Shown here in pieces: positions 25,482-34,765 of a stretch of DNA of 34,765 nt. The stretch comes from Enterobacteriaceae bacterium UBA2655 (GTDB lineage Bacteria; Pseudomonadota; Gammaproteobacteria; Enterobacterales; Enterobacteriaceae). The translations under genes and the position numbers were made by a program. Where the stretch lies: positions 89,316 to 124,080 of the forward strand of contig DENB01000032.1 in NCBI GenBank assembly GCA_002359495.1, written 5' to 3'. Positions within the stretch are counted from its first letter, which is position 1. Each line of letters starts with the position of its first letter. The notes below the pieces were generated by a model. It was not told where the DNA came from. It worked only from the letters and a program-made list of their open reading frames with translations, and searched no databases.

Positions 25482-26372
25482 ATGCATTCACGTTTTCACT
25501 CCGCTTTCAGCACGCTGGCGGAGCCGTTACAGTCGGCGATCCAGCCCCTGCTGGACGATACCCGTTTTCAGGCGGTGCTGACCCCTGCGCAGATCGCCAC
25601 GCTGCAACAGCAAACCGGGCTGGACGCTGACGCGCTGGCGTTGGCGCTGCTGCCGCTGGCGGCGGCCTGCGCGCTGGCGCCGGTCTCCCGTTTCAACGTC
25701 GGCGCCATTGCGCGCGGCGTCAGTGGCCACTGGTACTTCGGCGCCAACATGGAGTTTCTCCATACGCCTCTGCAGCAAACGGTGCATGCGGAGCAGAGCG
25801 CCATCACCCACGCCTGGCTACGTGGCGAAGCGCGTCTGGAAACGATTACGGTAAACTACACGCCCTGCGGCCATTGCCGTCAGTTTATGAACGAGCTGAA
25901 CAGCGGCACGGCGATCCGCATCAGCCTGCCGGATCGCGCTGTCGGCACCCTGGCGGACTTTTTGCCGGATGCCTTCGGCCCGCGCGATTTGGCGATCAAC
26001 GATCTGCTGCTGGATAAGGTGGATCACGGCTACGTCCGGCAGGGCGACGCGTTGAGCCAGGCGGCTATCGCCGCCGCCAACGCCAGCCATGCGCCTTACA
26101 GCCAGTCGCACAGCGGCGTCGCGCTGCTCAGCGCTTCAGGAAGTATCGTCGCGGGTCGTTACGCAGAGAATGCGGCTTTTAACCCCACGCTGCCGCCGTT
26201 GCAGGCGGCGCTGATCCTGTTGAATATGCAGGGCGAAGATTGTCGGCAGATCCAGCGGGCAGTGCTGGCGGAAACGGATAACGCGATGTTAACACAGCGC
26301 GACGCCACCCGCGCCACGCTCGCCGCGCTCGGCTGCCCGCAGCTTGACGTGGTCGCTCTTAGCCGCGCCTGA
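25482..26372 (+). CDS. cdd: Cdd, cytidine deaminase
   Basis: Zinc hydrolase that deaminates cytidine and deoxycytidine to uridine and deoxyuridine in pyrimidine salvage. The 296-residue protein (E. coli 294) is of the long dimeric type with two deaminase folds. The catalytic half has [12 protein letters not shown], the zinc and proton-shuttle motif [13 protein letters not shown] (His and Glu), and [13 protein letters not shown] with two zinc cysteines. The second half (about 190 on) repeats the fold without the zinc residues ([29 protein letters not shown]). The order yohJ-yohK-cdd is as in E. coli. Confidence 0.96.
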   Translation: MHSRFHSAFSTLAEPLQSAIQPLLDDTRFQAVLTPAQIATLQQQTGLDADALALALLPLAAACALAPVSRFNVGAIARGVSGHWYFGANMEFLHTPLQQTVHAEQSAITHAWLRGEARLETITVNYTPCGHCRQFMNELNSGTAIRISLPDRAVGTLADFLPDAFGPRDLAINDLLLDKVDHGYVRQGDALSQAAIAAANASHAPYSQSHSGVALLSASGSIVAGRYAENAAFNPTLPPLQAALILLNMQGEDCRQIQRAVLAETDNAMLTQRDATRATLAALGCPQLDVVALSRA

Positions 26373-26522
26373 CGAACTTTTAGCGACTTTCATTAACAAA
26401 AGCTGTACATCTTTCAGAAATTTCATAGGATCGGACGCCAGAATGACTTCACACCGATGAAGGCTGGCATCGCCTTGCCGGGCGTTACACCAGAAAATAA
26501 CCGAAACCGGAGCAAATACCGC

Positions 26523-28220
26523 ATGGAACTCGACTACGAGAGTAAACGTCCGCTTTATATCCCTTACGCTGGCCCGATTCTGTTGGAATTTCCTTTGCTG
26601 AATAAAGGCAGCGCGTTCTCGATTGAAGAGCGTAATGAATTTAACCTCAACGGCCTGTTGCCCGAAGCGGTAGAGTCGATTGAAGAGCAGGCGCAGCGCG
26701 CCTGGCGCCAGTTCCAGGACTTCAAAAACAACAACGATAAACATGTCTACCTGCGCAACATTCAGGATACCAACGAAACCCTGTTCTACCGCCTGCTGGA
26801 CAACCATCTCGAAGAGATGATGCCGATCATCTATACCCCGACGGTCGGCGCGGCCTGCGAACACTTTTCGGAAATCTACCGTCGCGCACGCGGCGTCTTT
26901 ATCTCTTATCCGAACCGCGACCGCATCGAAGATATGCTGCAGAACGCCACCAAGCAGAACGTGAAGGTGATTGTGGTGACCGACGGCGAGCGTATTCTCG
27001 GCCTCGGCGACCAGGGCATCGGCGGCATGGGCATTCCTATCGGCAAGCTCTCCCTTTATACCGCCTGCGGCGGCATCAGCCCGGCGTATACCCTGCCCGT
27101 GGTGCTGGACGTGGGTACTAACAACCAACAGCTGCTTAACGATCCGCTCTATATGGGTTGGCGTCATCCGCGCATTACCGGCGAAGAGTACGACGCCTTC
27201 GTGAATGAATTTATCCAGGCGGTGAAGCGCCGCTGGCCGAAGGTGCTGCTGCAGTTTGAAGATTTCGCGCAGAAAAACGCCATGCCGCTGCTGGAGCGCT
27301 ATCGCGACGAGGTCTGCTGCTTCAACGACGATATTCAGGGCACCGCCGCCGTGACGGTCGGCACGTTGATCGCCGCCAGCCGCGCCGCCGGAAGCCGCCT
27401 GTGCGAACAGAAAGTGGTGTTCCTCGGTGCCGGTTCAGCGGGCTGCGGCATCGCCGAACAGATTATCGCCCAGATGAAATCGGAAGGGTTGAGCAATGAA
27501 GAGGCGCGCGCCCGCGTCATGATGGTGGATCGCTTCGGCCTGCTGACCGACAAACTGCCGAACCTGCTCGATTTCCAGAGCCGACTGGTGCAGAAGAGCG
27601 AAAATCTCAAAGAGTGGGATGTCGCCAGCGACTCCATTTCGCTGCTCGACGTGGTGCGCAACGCCAAACCCGATATTCTGATCGGCGTCTCCGGCCAGCC
27701 GGGCCTGTTCACCGAAGAGATTATTCGCGAGATGCACAAGCACTGCGCGCGCCCTATCGTGATGCCGCTCTCCAACCCGACCTCGCGCGTGGAAGCGACG
27801 CCGGCCGATATCATCGCCTGGACCGACGGGGCCGCGCTGGTGGCGACCGGCAGTCCTTTCGCGCCGGTGACCTGGAAAGGGAAAACCTACCCTATCGCCC
27901 AGTGCAACAACTCCTATATCTTCCCCGGCATCGGCCTTGGGGTGATCGCGTCGGGCGCGACGCGCGTCACCGACTCGATGCTGATGACCGCCAGCCGCGC
28001 GCTGGCCGACTGTTCGCCGCTGGTGAACGAAGGCGCAGGTCCAGTACTGCCGGAGATCAAAGATATTCAGGGCGTGTCGAAAGTGATCGCTATGGAAGTG
28101 GGCAAAGCGGCGCAGCTGGCGGGCGTCGCCGTGGTCACCTCGGAAGATGTGCTATCGCAGGCGGTGGCGAATAACTTCTGGCTGCCGCAGTACCGCCACT
28201 ATCGTCGCACCTCGATTTAA
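26523..28220 (+). CDS. maeA: MaeA (SfcA), NAD-dependent malic enzyme
   Basis: Oxidatively decarboxylates malate to pyruvate with NAD. The N-terminal malic domain has [33 protein letters not shown] and the substrate region [14 protein letters not shown]. Then come the motif [18 protein letters not shown], metal-binding [16 protein letters not shown] / [13 protein letters not shown], and the NAD-binding [17 protein letters not shown] chose ATG 26523 (565 residues, equal to E. coli) since GGAG lies about ten bases upstream and [14 protein letters not shown] aligns with the known start. A longer frame from 26457 lacks such support. In E. coli maeA lies far away (33 min), so its place between cdd and sanA is particular to this lineage. 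Confidence 0.96.
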   Translation: MELDYESKRPLYIPYAGPILLEFPLLNKGSAFSIEERNEFNLNGLLPEAVESIEEQAQRAWRQFQDFKNNNDKHVYLRNIQDTNETLFYRLLDNHLEEMMPIIYTPTVGAACEHFSEIYRRARGVFISYPNRDRIEDMLQNATKQNVKVIVVTDGERILGLGDQGIGGMGIPIGKLSLYTACGGISPAYTLPVVLDVGTNNQQLLNDPLYMGWRHPRITGEEYDAFVNEFIQAVKRRWPKVLLQFEDFAQKNAMPLLERYRDEVCCFNDDIQGTAAVTVGTLIAASRAAGSRLCEQKVVFLGAGSAGCGIAEQIIAQMKSEGLSNEEARARVMMVDRFGLLTDKLPNLLDFQSRLVQKSENLKEWDVASDSISLLDVVRNAKPDILIGVSGQPGLFTEEIIREMHKHCARPIVMPLSNPTSRVEATPADIIAWTDGAALVATGSPFAPVTWKGKTYPIAQCNNSYIFPGIGLGVIASGATRVTDSMLMTASRALADCSPLVNEGAGPVLPEIKDIQGVSKVIAMEVGKAAQLAGVAVVTSEDVLSQAVANNFWLPQYRHYRRTSI

Positions 28221-28256
28221 GCGCTGTTGCCGGACCCCGAACGGTCCGGCATCGCT
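28219..28256 (+). terminator. maeA terminator hairpin
   Basis: TGCCGGACC (28228-28236) and GGTCCGGCA (28243-28251) form a 9-bp stem, extended by AAGCG (28219-28223) and CGCTT (28252-28256 region). It overlaps the end of the stop codon. AAAAAA rather than a T-run follows, so it is stronger read from the minus strand. A smaller hairpin CTCAAG/CTTGAG lies at 28303-28318 in the sanA leader. Confidence 0.55.
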
Positions 28257-28317
28257 TAAAAAACCCTCAGCCAACCGGCCTTAACTTGCTTCCCCGCTAC
28301 GCCTCAAGTAGCCTTGA

Positions 28318-29070
<753 letters not shown>

Positions 29071-29132
29071 TGCCGACGCCTGCAGCCAGAGGTTGCGATG
29101 GCAGACGGGCAATCCCTTTTGGATAAAGCAAT

Positions 29133-29163
29133 AAAAACGCGCTGCCCGTGAACGGACAGCGCG
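29133..29163 (-). terminator. Terminator of the mgl operon
   Basis: On the minus strand an 11-bp stem with one mismatch (CGCGCTGTCCG / CGGGCAGCGCG, TTCA loop) is followed by TTTTTATT, 17 bases after mglC. This is a classic intrinsic terminator, and it separates mglC from convergent sanA. Confidence 0.88.
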
Positions 29164-29179
29164 CGCTTCAGAGTGTTTT

Positions 29180-30190
29180 TTACTTCTTGCGGGAATATTT
29201 CAGCGAATCCAGCGCCACGGCGAAGATAATGATGCCGCCCTTGATGATGTACTGCCAGTAAGGGTTGACGCCGATATAGGTTAGGCCGTAGTTAATGACG
29301 GTAAAGATAATGACCCCGGTGACTACCCCGGCGACCGTGCCCACGCCGCCGGCGAAGGAGACCCCGCCCACCACGCACGCGGCGATCGCATCCAGCTCAT
29401 ACATAAAGCCGAGGTTATTGGTGGCGCTGCCGATGCGGCCCGCTTCCAGCATCCCGCCGAAGGCGTAGAACACGCCGGAGAGCGCATAGACCAGAATCAG
29501 GTTCAGGTTGACGTTGACGCCTGATACTTTCGCCGCTTCCGGGTTGCCGCCGATGGCGAAAATATTTTTACCAAAGCGCGTTTTGTTCCACAGGATCCAG
29601 ACAAACACAATCGCGACCAGCGCGTAGAAAGTGATGTAGGAGAGTTTAAAGTCGCCGAAGCGCAAAAAGCCCTGGGTGAATTTCGAGAAGCCGGCATCGA
29701 AGCCGGCGATCGGCGAGGCGCCGACGTAGTCGTAGTAGAGCGAGTTGATGCCGTAGACGATAATCATGGTGCCCAGCGTGGTGATAAAGGGCGTCACCTT
29801 CAGATAGGCGATCACCAGGCCGTTGACCAGGCCAATCACCGCGCCGATGGCGCACACGATCAGAATTACCAGCGGAATCGGCACCGTATCCAGCGACGGA
29901 AACACCTTATTGGCGTTTTCCATCGATTGCAGCAGCGTCGCCGCCACCACCGCCGCCAGACCAACCTGACGTCCGGCGGAGAGGTCAGTGCCCTGGGTAA
30001 CGATCAGCCCCGCCACGCCGAGCGCGATAATAATACGCACGGAAGATTGCGTGAGAATATTACTCAGGTTCATCAAGCTTAAAAACGTCGGATCCTGGAA
30101 AATAATAATTGCCAGCAAAACCAGCAGCACGACATAAATGCCGCCCTCTTTTAACCAGGTTAGCGCATTCTTTTTTGTAGTCGCTTTCAT
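29180..30190 (-). CDS. mglC: MglC, galactose/methyl-galactoside ABC transporter permease
   Basis: Inner-membrane channel subunit of the Mgl high-affinity galactose and glucose importer. The 336 residues equal the E. coli length and form about ten helices. Typical stretches are GLIVTQGTDLSAGRQVGLAAV, GLVNGLVIAYLKVTPFITTLGTM and NPEAAKVSGVNV, the last being the loop that contacts the ATPase. It is the last gene of mglBAC, 19 bases after mglA. Confidence 0.97.
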   Translation of the reverse strand: MKATTKKNALTWLKEGGIYVVLLVLLAIIIFQDPTFLSLMNLSNILTQSSVRIIIALGVAGLIVTQGTDLSAGRQVGLAAVVAATLLQSMENANKVFPSLDTVPIPLVILIVCAIGAVIGLVNGLVIAYLKVTPFITTLGTMIIVYGINSLYYDYVGASPIAGFDAGFSKFTQGFLRFGDFKLSYITFYALVAIVFVWILWNKTRFGKNIFAIGGNPEAAKVSGVNVNLNLILVYALSGVFYAFGGMLEAGRIGSATNNLGFMYELDAIAACVVGGVSFAGGVGTVAGVVTGVIIFTVINYGLTYIGVNPYWQYIIKGGIIIFAVALDSLKYSRKK

Positions 30191-30209
30191 GTTAACAGCC
30201 CTTGCTTCA

Positions 30210-31730
30210 TTAAAGGTGTAATGACGCTAAACGCAATATTTCGTTCTGCGTGGTTGTTTTGGTATCCACAATGCCCGCTACCTGACCATTACTCATAACC
30301 AAAATACGATCGGTGATCCCCAGCAGTTCCGGCATTTCGGAGGAGATAATAATGATGCCCTTCTCTCTTTTCGCCAGTTCGGCAATCAGCTGATAGATTT
30401 CGAATTTCGCACCGACGTCAATGCCGCGCGTCGGCTCATCAAGCATCAGAATTTCAGGTTGGGTTAATAACCAGCGTCCAATAATCACCTTTTGCTGGTT
30501 GCCGCCGGAAAGCGATCCGATTTGCGTATGATGTCCCGGGGTTTTTACCCGCATCGCATCGATAACCCATTGGGTATCGCTTTTCATTCGCTTATTATCC
30601 AGCAGCCCCATTGAGTTTTTATATTTGCGGATATTGGAAATAAGGGAATTAAATCCAATATCGAGAAACGCATAAATACCGGTGGAGCGACGTTCTTCGG
30701 TCACCAGCGCAAAGCCGTGGTTAATCGCCTCGTTGGCGCTGTGGTTGTTGATCGCTTTGCCGTGCAGCTTAATGGTGCCGCTCGCCTTCTCGCGAATGCC
30801 GAACAGGGTTTCCACAATATCGGTGCGTTTCGCCCCCACCAGTCCGGCGACGCCGAGGATCTCCCCTTTATGCAGATCGAACGAGATGTCGCGGATCGAC
30901 GGCTGGCGCAACGAGGTCAGGTTGCGCACTTCCAGGATCACTTCGCCCGGCACGTTGGTTTTATCCGGGAAGCGCTGATTAAGGGAGCGCCCGACCATCA
31001 TGGCGATGATCTTATCCATATCCAGCCCTTCCAGCGGCTGGGTGGCGATCCACTGCCCGTCGCGCAAAATCGTAATTTCATCGCACAGCTGAAATATCTC
31101 TTCCATCTTGTGTGAGATATAGACGATGCCGCAGCCGCGATCTTTCAGCTTACGAATAATGGTGAACAGATGATTCACCTCTTTTTCCGTCAGCGACGAG
31201 GTCGGCTCGTCCATAATGACGATTTTGGCATCGTAAGAGAACGCTTTGGCGATTTCGATCATCTGCATTTGCGAAACCGACAAATGCGCGACCTTATCGC
31301 GCGGGTCGATATTGATATCCAGCTCGTCGAAAATCGCTTTGGTATCGCGATACATTTTCTCCTGATCGACGAAAAAGCCTTTACGTGGATAGCGACCCAG
31401 CCACATGTTATCCATTACGGTGCGCTGTAATACCAGGTTCAGCTCCTGGTGCACCATAGAGACGCCGTTTTCCAGCGCCTCTTTCGAACTTTTAAAATTA
31501 ACTTCTTTGCCCTGAAAAAGAATGCTCCCCGTATCTTTACTGTAAATACCAAACAGGCATTTTAATAATGTGGATTTACCGGCGCCGTTTTCACCCATCA
31601 AGGCGTGAACGGAATGTGGCCGCACTTTTAAATTCACATTATCCAGAGCTTTTACCCCGGGAAATGATTTTGACACATTCGTCATTTCCAGCAGGTATTC
31701 ACGCTGCGCGGTCGGATTATCACTGGCCAT
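30210..31730 (-). CDS. mglA: MglA, galactose/methyl-galactoside ABC transporter ATPase
   Basis: Cytoplasmic motor of the Mgl importer with two fused nucleotide-binding domains (506 residues, as in E. coli). The first domain has Walker [14 protein letters not shown], signature [15 protein letters not shown] and Walker [12 protein letters not shown]. The second has the degenerate P-loop [12 protein letters not shown], typical of MglA, with an intact signature [15 protein letters not shown] and Walker [13 protein letters not shown]. It lies 70 bases after mglB, behind an attenuator. Confidence 0.98.
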   Translation of the reverse strand: MASDNPTAQREYLLEMTNVSKSFPGVKALDNVNLKVRPHSVHALMGENGAGKSTLLKCLFGIYSKDTGSILFQGKEVNFKSSKEALENGVSMVHQELNLVLQRTVMDNMWLGRYPRKGFFVDQEKMYRDTKAIFDELDINIDPRDKVAHLSVSQMQMIEIAKAFSYDAKIVIMDEPTSSLTEKEVNHLFTIIRKLKDRGCGIVYISHKMEEIFQLCDEITILRDGQWIATQPLEGLDMDKIIAMMVGRSLNQRFPDKTNVPGEVILEVRNLTSLRQPSIRDISFDLHKGEILGVAGLVGAKRTDIVETLFGIREKASGTIKLHGKAINNHSANEAINHGFALVTEERRSTGIYAFLDIGFNSLISNIRKYKNSMGLLDNKRMKSDTQWVIDAMRVKTPGHHTQIGSLSGGNQQKVIIGRWLLTQPEILMLDEPTRGIDVGAKFEIYQLIAELAKREKGIIIISSEMPELLGITDRILVMSNGQVAGIVDTKTTTQNEILRLASLHL

Positions 31731-31763
31731 AATTTACCTGGCTAAAAAAACGTGGGTCACGAG

Positions 31764-31790
31764 AAAAAAGGCGCAGCCGTCGGCCGCGCC
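31764..31790 (-). terminator. Attenuator between mglB and mglA
   Basis: On the minus strand GGCGCGGCC and GGCTGCGCC form a 9-bp stem with one mismatch and a 3-base loop, followed by TTTTTT. It lies ten bases after mglB. Partial termination here would give the excess of binding protein over transporter seen for such operons. Confidence 0.85.
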
Positions 31791-31800
31791 CGGAACGAGG

Positions 31801-32796
31801 TTATTTCGTGAACTGCGACAGATTATCTTTATCAACCGCGATGTAAGGCACGCGCACAATCTTGTCGGTTATTTTGAAGCTGGTGCCGTCGGTGGCCTGC
31901 TTGCCGTCCGCCAGGTTTTTCGCCATATCCAGCGTCGCTTTCGCCTGGTTTTGCGCGTCGTTCAGCACGGTGCCTGCCATCGCACCTGATTTTACCAGCG
32001 CCAGCGCTTCCGGCAGCGCATCCACGCCGAAGACCGGAATCGAGGTTTTGTTATGCGCCTTCAGCGCTTCGACCGCGCCCATCGCCATGGCGTCGTTGTT
32101 GGCGATGATCACTTCGATTTTATCGGCATTCGGACCGGAGAGCCATGCGTCCATTTTGTCTTTCGCCTGCGCGGTATCCCACATGGCGGTATCCATCGCC
32201 AGCTGCTGGGTTTTTACGCCGTCTTTGTTCAGCGTGTCGATAACGTATTTGGTGCGCGCTTCGGCATCCGGGTGGCCCGGCTCGCCTTTCAGCAGCACGA
32301 ACTGAATCTGGCCGTCTTTATTCAAATCCCAGGCGGGCGTGGCTTTCCAGTGTTTCTCGATCAGCTGGCCCTGGATAATGCCGGACTCTTTCGAGTCGGT
32401 GCCGACGTAATACGCTTTGTCGTAACCGGCCAGCACTTTGGCGTTCGGCTCTTTGTTGAAGAACACAATTGGCACATCGTTGCTGCGCGCTTTATCGACC
32501 ACTACCGCCGCCGCCGCCGGGTCGACCAGGTTAATCGCCAGCGCCTTCACCCCTTTCGCCATCAGCACGTCGATCTGATCGTTCTGCTTGGACTGGTCGT
32601 TTTGCGAGTCATTCATTAACAGCTGCACGCCGCCGACGGTTTTGGCTTCTTTCTCAATATCTTTGCGCACCATCGACATAAAGTTGTCGTCATATTTATA
32701 GATGGTGACGCCGATACGCGCGTCCGCGGCATGAGCGGTTGCGCCGAACATCATGCTGGCAACCAAAGCAGTGAGCGTGAAAACCTTCTTATTCAT
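31801..32796 (-). CDS. mglB: MglB, periplasmic galactose/glucose-binding protein
   Basis: Periplasmic receptor that delivers galactose and glucose to MglAC and in E. coli also signals to the Trg chemoreceptor. The 331-residue precursor (E. coli 332) begins with a signal peptide, MNKKVF and a hydrophobic core, with cleavage expected after TAHA near residue 23. The mature part starts [17 protein letters not shown], which carries sugar-binding Asp. Further binding-site stretches are [15 protein letters not shown] (Asp and Arg), [13 protein letters not shown] (Asn) and [11 protein letters not shown] (Asp), plus a calcium loop DLNKDGQIQ. All expected ligands are present. Confidence 0.98.
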   Translation of the reverse strand: MNKKVFTLTALVASMMFGATAHAADARIGVTIYKYDDNFMSMVRKDIEKEAKTVGGVQLLMNDSQNDQSKQNDQIDVLMAKGVKALAINLVDPAAAAVVVDKARSNDVPIVFFNKEPNAKVLAGYDKAYYVGTDSKESGIIQGQLIEKHWKATPAWDLNKDGQIQFVLLKGEPGHPDAEARTKYVIDTLNKDGVKTQQLAMDTAMWDTAQAKDKMDAWLSGPNADKIEVIIANNDAMAMGAVEALKAHNKTSIPVFGVDALPEALALVKSGAMAGTVLNDAQNQAKATLDMAKNLADGKQATDGTSFKITDKIVRVPYIAVDKDNLSQFTK

Positions 32797-33152
32797 GGTA
32801 TCTCCGGTTTTTTTGCAGGGTAGTTCTTGCTCTGCCGCACCTTACGGGAGGGCAAAACAAACAGTAAAAAACGATCGGCGAGGCGGGGTTTACATAAACG
32901 TTACGCTTAGCCGCTGGACCGCAGTCCAAATCCTGACTTCCCTGTGCGCTAACGCTTCCAGACAGATAGAGTTAATCCTTTGAATCTTTTACTGAAACAC
33001 GCCAACAGAAGGAGAGAGACGGCGTTACATAATGTTTCAGTCGATAAGACGCAGCCATCATAAAGAGCGTCATGTTAATTAACTGTGAATACAATCACAG
33101 ATTGAAAACGGTTACATCGAGCCGACCACTGAATAGTGACGCGCGCCACATT
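32797..33152 (-). other. mgl control region and long mglB leader
   Basis: This 356-base gap between galS and mglB holds the mgl promoter (33057-33117) at its upstream end. With transcription starting near 33050 the mglB leader is about 250 nt. In it CTGAAAC (32992-32998) and GTTTCAG (33034-33040) can pair, with inner GCC/GGC contacts. No reading frame looks genuine. Confidence 0.6.
33057..33117 (-). promoter_or_regulatory. mgl promoter with CRP site and GalS/GalR operator
   Basis: On the minus strand the order is operator, CRP site and -10. ATGTAACCGTTTTCAA (33117-33102) matches the Gal operator consensus in nearly all positions. The CRP site TGTGA-N6-TCACA (33084-33099) has both halves perfect. 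TATGAT (33062-33057) is the -10 box, placing CRP about 41.5 bases before the start near 33050. This is the E. coli mgl layout: activated by cAMP-CRP and repressed by GalS until galactose binds. Confidence 0.88.
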
Positions 33153-34151
33153 TTACCGACCGGCAACCGAATGGCGGCGCACCAGGGTAGGCATAAAGCA
33201 GTGAGTCGCGTTGCGATCCAGCTCCCCGGCCGCGCCTTTCAGCGCCAGCTCGGTCGCCAGTTTCGCCATGGAAACAATGGGATAACGCACCGTCGTCAGC
33301 TGCGGGTCGGTGTAGCGGGAGATGGGAATATCATCGAAGCCAATGATGGAAAAGTGCTGCGGCACCTGAATGCCGTTGTCCTTCAGGGCGGTCAGCGCGC
33401 CGGCCGCCATGCCGTCGTTATAGGCGAAGGCTGCGGTTAAATGCTGGTTGCGTCCCAGCAACTCCACCATCGCCGCCTCGCCGCCCTGCATGTCCGGCTC
33501 GCCGCTGGCGATCCATCCTTCCGGCGGCGCGATCCCCTGCTCCGCCAGCGCCTGCAACCAGCCTGCGCGGCGTTGCTCCGCATCCTCGATCGGGTGGCCT
33601 GAGCAGAGATAGCCGATGCGCGTATGCCCCTGTTGCAGCAGCATACGCGTCGCCATCAGCGAGCCGCTGATGTTATCCAGACAGACGCAGCGATACTCAT
33701 AACCGGGCACGCTGCGGTTAATCAGCACCATGCCCGGCACTTGCTCCATAAAAACAGCCAGTTCGGCGTCTGAAAGCGTTTTCGCATGCACCACCAGCGC
33801 ATGGCAGCGCTGACGCATCAGCACTTCGATCGCATGACGCTCTTTCTCTTCCTGATGCCAGGAGTTGCTGATTAATACGTGTTTTTGCCTGCGCTGCGCC
33901 ACGGTATCCACCGCTTTCACCAGCGCGCCGAAAAAGGGATCGGAGACGTCCATCACCACCACGCCGATGGTATCGCTGATCTGCGTCGCCAGCGCCTGGG
34001 CATTGGCGTTCGGACGGTAACCCAGCGATTCCACCGCCTGCAAGACGGCGTCACGGGTTTCCGGCGTAACGACGCTGCTGTTGTTCAGTACGCGCGAGAC
34101 GGTCGCTACCGACACGCCAGCCAGACGAGCCACATCACGAATCGTTATCAT
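33153..34151 (-). CDS. galS: GalS, LacI-family repressor of galactose genes
   Basis: Cytoplasmic isorepressor that binds Gal operators and releases them with galactose. The N-terminal helix-turn-helix and hinge are [23 protein letters not shown] and [13 protein letters not shown]. The periplasmic-binding-protein-like core follows ([74 protein letters not shown]). It is 332 residues, slightly shorter at the C-terminus than E. coli GalS (346). GalR is the main alternative, but adjacency to mglBAC and yeiB favours GalS. It is transcribed towards mgl from its own promoter. Confidence 0.94.
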   Translation of the reverse strand: MITIRDVARLAGVSVATVSRVLNNSSVVTPETRDAVLQAVESLGYRPNANAQALATQISDTIGVVVMDVSDPFFGALVKAVDTVAQRRQKHVLISNSWHQEEKERHAIEVLMRQRCHALVVHAKTLSDAELAVFMEQVPGMVLINRSVPGYEYRCVCLDNISGSLMATRMLLQQGHTRIGYLCSGHPIEDAEQRRAGWLQALAEQGIAPPEGWIASGEPDMQGGEAAMVELLGRNQHLTAAFAYNDGMAAGALTALKDNGIQVPQHFSIIGFDDIPISRYTDPQLTTVRYPIVSMAKLATELALKGAAGELDRNATHCFMPTLVRRHSVAGR

Positions 34152-34209
34152 GCAGAGGTTCCACAGAGGAGGAAAAGTGCGCGTTGCGCCTTATAAGAGT
34201 ACGCGCACT

Positions 34210-34271
34210 ATTCTGTCAGGCGGGCTGGCGATACAGCGTGAAACAGGTCACACGGATGAAAGCGGTTACAT
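34210..34271 (-). promoter_or_regulatory. galS promoter with CRP site and Gal operator
   Basis: On the minus strand ATGTAACCGCTTTCAT (34271-34256) is a Gal operator, and CGTGA-N6-TCACA (34237-34252) a CRP site matching 9 of 10 half-site bases. A weak -10 CAGAAT (34215-34210) gives a start near 34203, 41.5 bases from the CRP centre. It has the same design as the mgl promoter and implies self-repression. Confidence 0.78.
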
Positions 34272-34301
34272 ACAATTCTGCAACCTTTGTGATGGCAGTC
34301 A

Positions 34302-34765
34302 TCATCTGAGGCGGGCATTATTCCTGGCGTCGCCAGCGGACAGACGCGTCAGATAACGCCAGATCCACTCCAGCGGCCCCTGAGGAAAGTAGCGCAGCCA
34401 GATAACGGAGAACAGCAGGTTAATCAGCCAGACCAGCGGCACGAAGGCGAGCAGCGTCAGGCGATCGAAATGCATGTAAAGGTGAAAGCGATAAAACAGC
34501 GTGGTGCAAATCAGGGTCTGCAACAGATAGTTAGAGAGCGCCATGCGCCCTACGCACTGAATGGCGGCGCTGATGCGCCAGCGAGAGATCTGCGGCCACC
34601 AGGCGAAACAGAGCGCCGCATAGCCAAGGCTGAGCAACGGGCTGGCGAGATCGCGCGGCGCCTGAAGAAAAAAGCCGGACCAGCGAAATTCCCAGCCGAG
34701 CCGCCACTGCGCCGCGATGCCCGGCACGGCGATCGCCCAGCCTGCCGCCAGCAGCAGCGCGCCGA
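34302..34765 (-). CDS. yeiB: YeiB, DUF418 membrane protein (5' part outside window)
   Basis: C-terminal part of a polytopic inner-membrane protein of the DUF418 family. The frame is open from the window edge to the stop at 34302 and has no start here, so the gene begins beyond 34765. About 154 of the roughly 385 residues are visible. The stretch CVGRMALSNYLLQTLICTTLFY is the DUF418 hallmark, and GPLEWIWRYLT near the end is typical of YeiB. Several hydrophobic helices are clear. Function is unknown; in E. coli yeiB also lies directly upstream of galS. Confidence 0.9.
   Translation of the reverse strand, partial: GALLLAAGWAIAVPGIAAQWRLGWEFRWSGFFLQAPRDLASPLLSLGYAALCFAWWPQISRWRISAAIQCVGRMALSNYLLQTLICTTLFYRFHLYMHFDRLTLLAFVPLVWLINLLFSVIWLRYFPQGPLEWIWRYLTRLSAGDARNNARLR

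Noticed and set aside
32896..32911. AACGTT-centred sequence as a second Gal operator before mglB
   Set aside because: Only the central bases fit the operator; the outer arms do not match, unlike the sites at 33102 and 34256.

Overview
The window looks like chromosomal DNA of an Enterobacterales bacterium. It is GC-rich over most of its length, and most proteins read as near full-length orthologues of Escherichia coli genes. The style (GC-rich codons, a rsp-type sugar-acid cluster, lone type VI secretion genes) would suit Pantoea, Mixta or Erwinia, but no genus marker was seen, so the family is an inference. The gene order follows the E. coli 46.5-48 minute region: mdtD-baeS-baeR-trhP-cyaR-yegS, fbaB, thiD-thiM, mrp/metG, yohJK-cdd, sanA, mglBAC-galS-yeiB. 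Lineage-specific segments are inserted between these blocks.

Bases 1-5640 hold the end of the MdtABCD efflux cluster with its BaeSR envelope-stress two-component system. They are followed by the tRNA hydroxylation gene trhP, a clear CyaR small RNA gene with a CRP site and intrinsic terminator, and the lipid kinase yegS. Bases 5700-10531 hold a four-gene sugar-acid operon (rspB, an MFS transporter, a mannitol-dehydrogenase-family oxidoreductase and the GntR regulator rspR) behind a promoter with a perfect CRP half-site pair and an 18-bp palindrome. The mannonate dehydratase gene rspA, expected with this set, is absent. Bases 10532-13720 hold a folded convergent intergenic element, fbaB, and the thiMD thiamine-salvage operon under a TPP riboswitch. 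thiM has an in-frame TGA that removes its last 25 residues.

Bases 13663-17860 are AT-rich and unlike the flanks: an 843-bp non-coding stretch, a lone vgrG, and a PAAR protein whose C-terminus resembles the ADP-ribosyltransferase subunits of pertussis toxin and heat-labile enterotoxin. No immunity gene lies beside it. This is the most unusual feature of the window.

Bases 17920-29070 return to core genes: ahpCF with an OxyR-like site, a GNAT acetyltransferase, mrp (apbC), metG, yohJK, cdd, maeA and sanA. Bases 29130-34765 hold the galactose mglBAC transporter operon, its repressor galS and the 3' part of yeiB. The mgl and galS promoters share the same CRP-plus-operator layout, so CRP and GalS probably control both.
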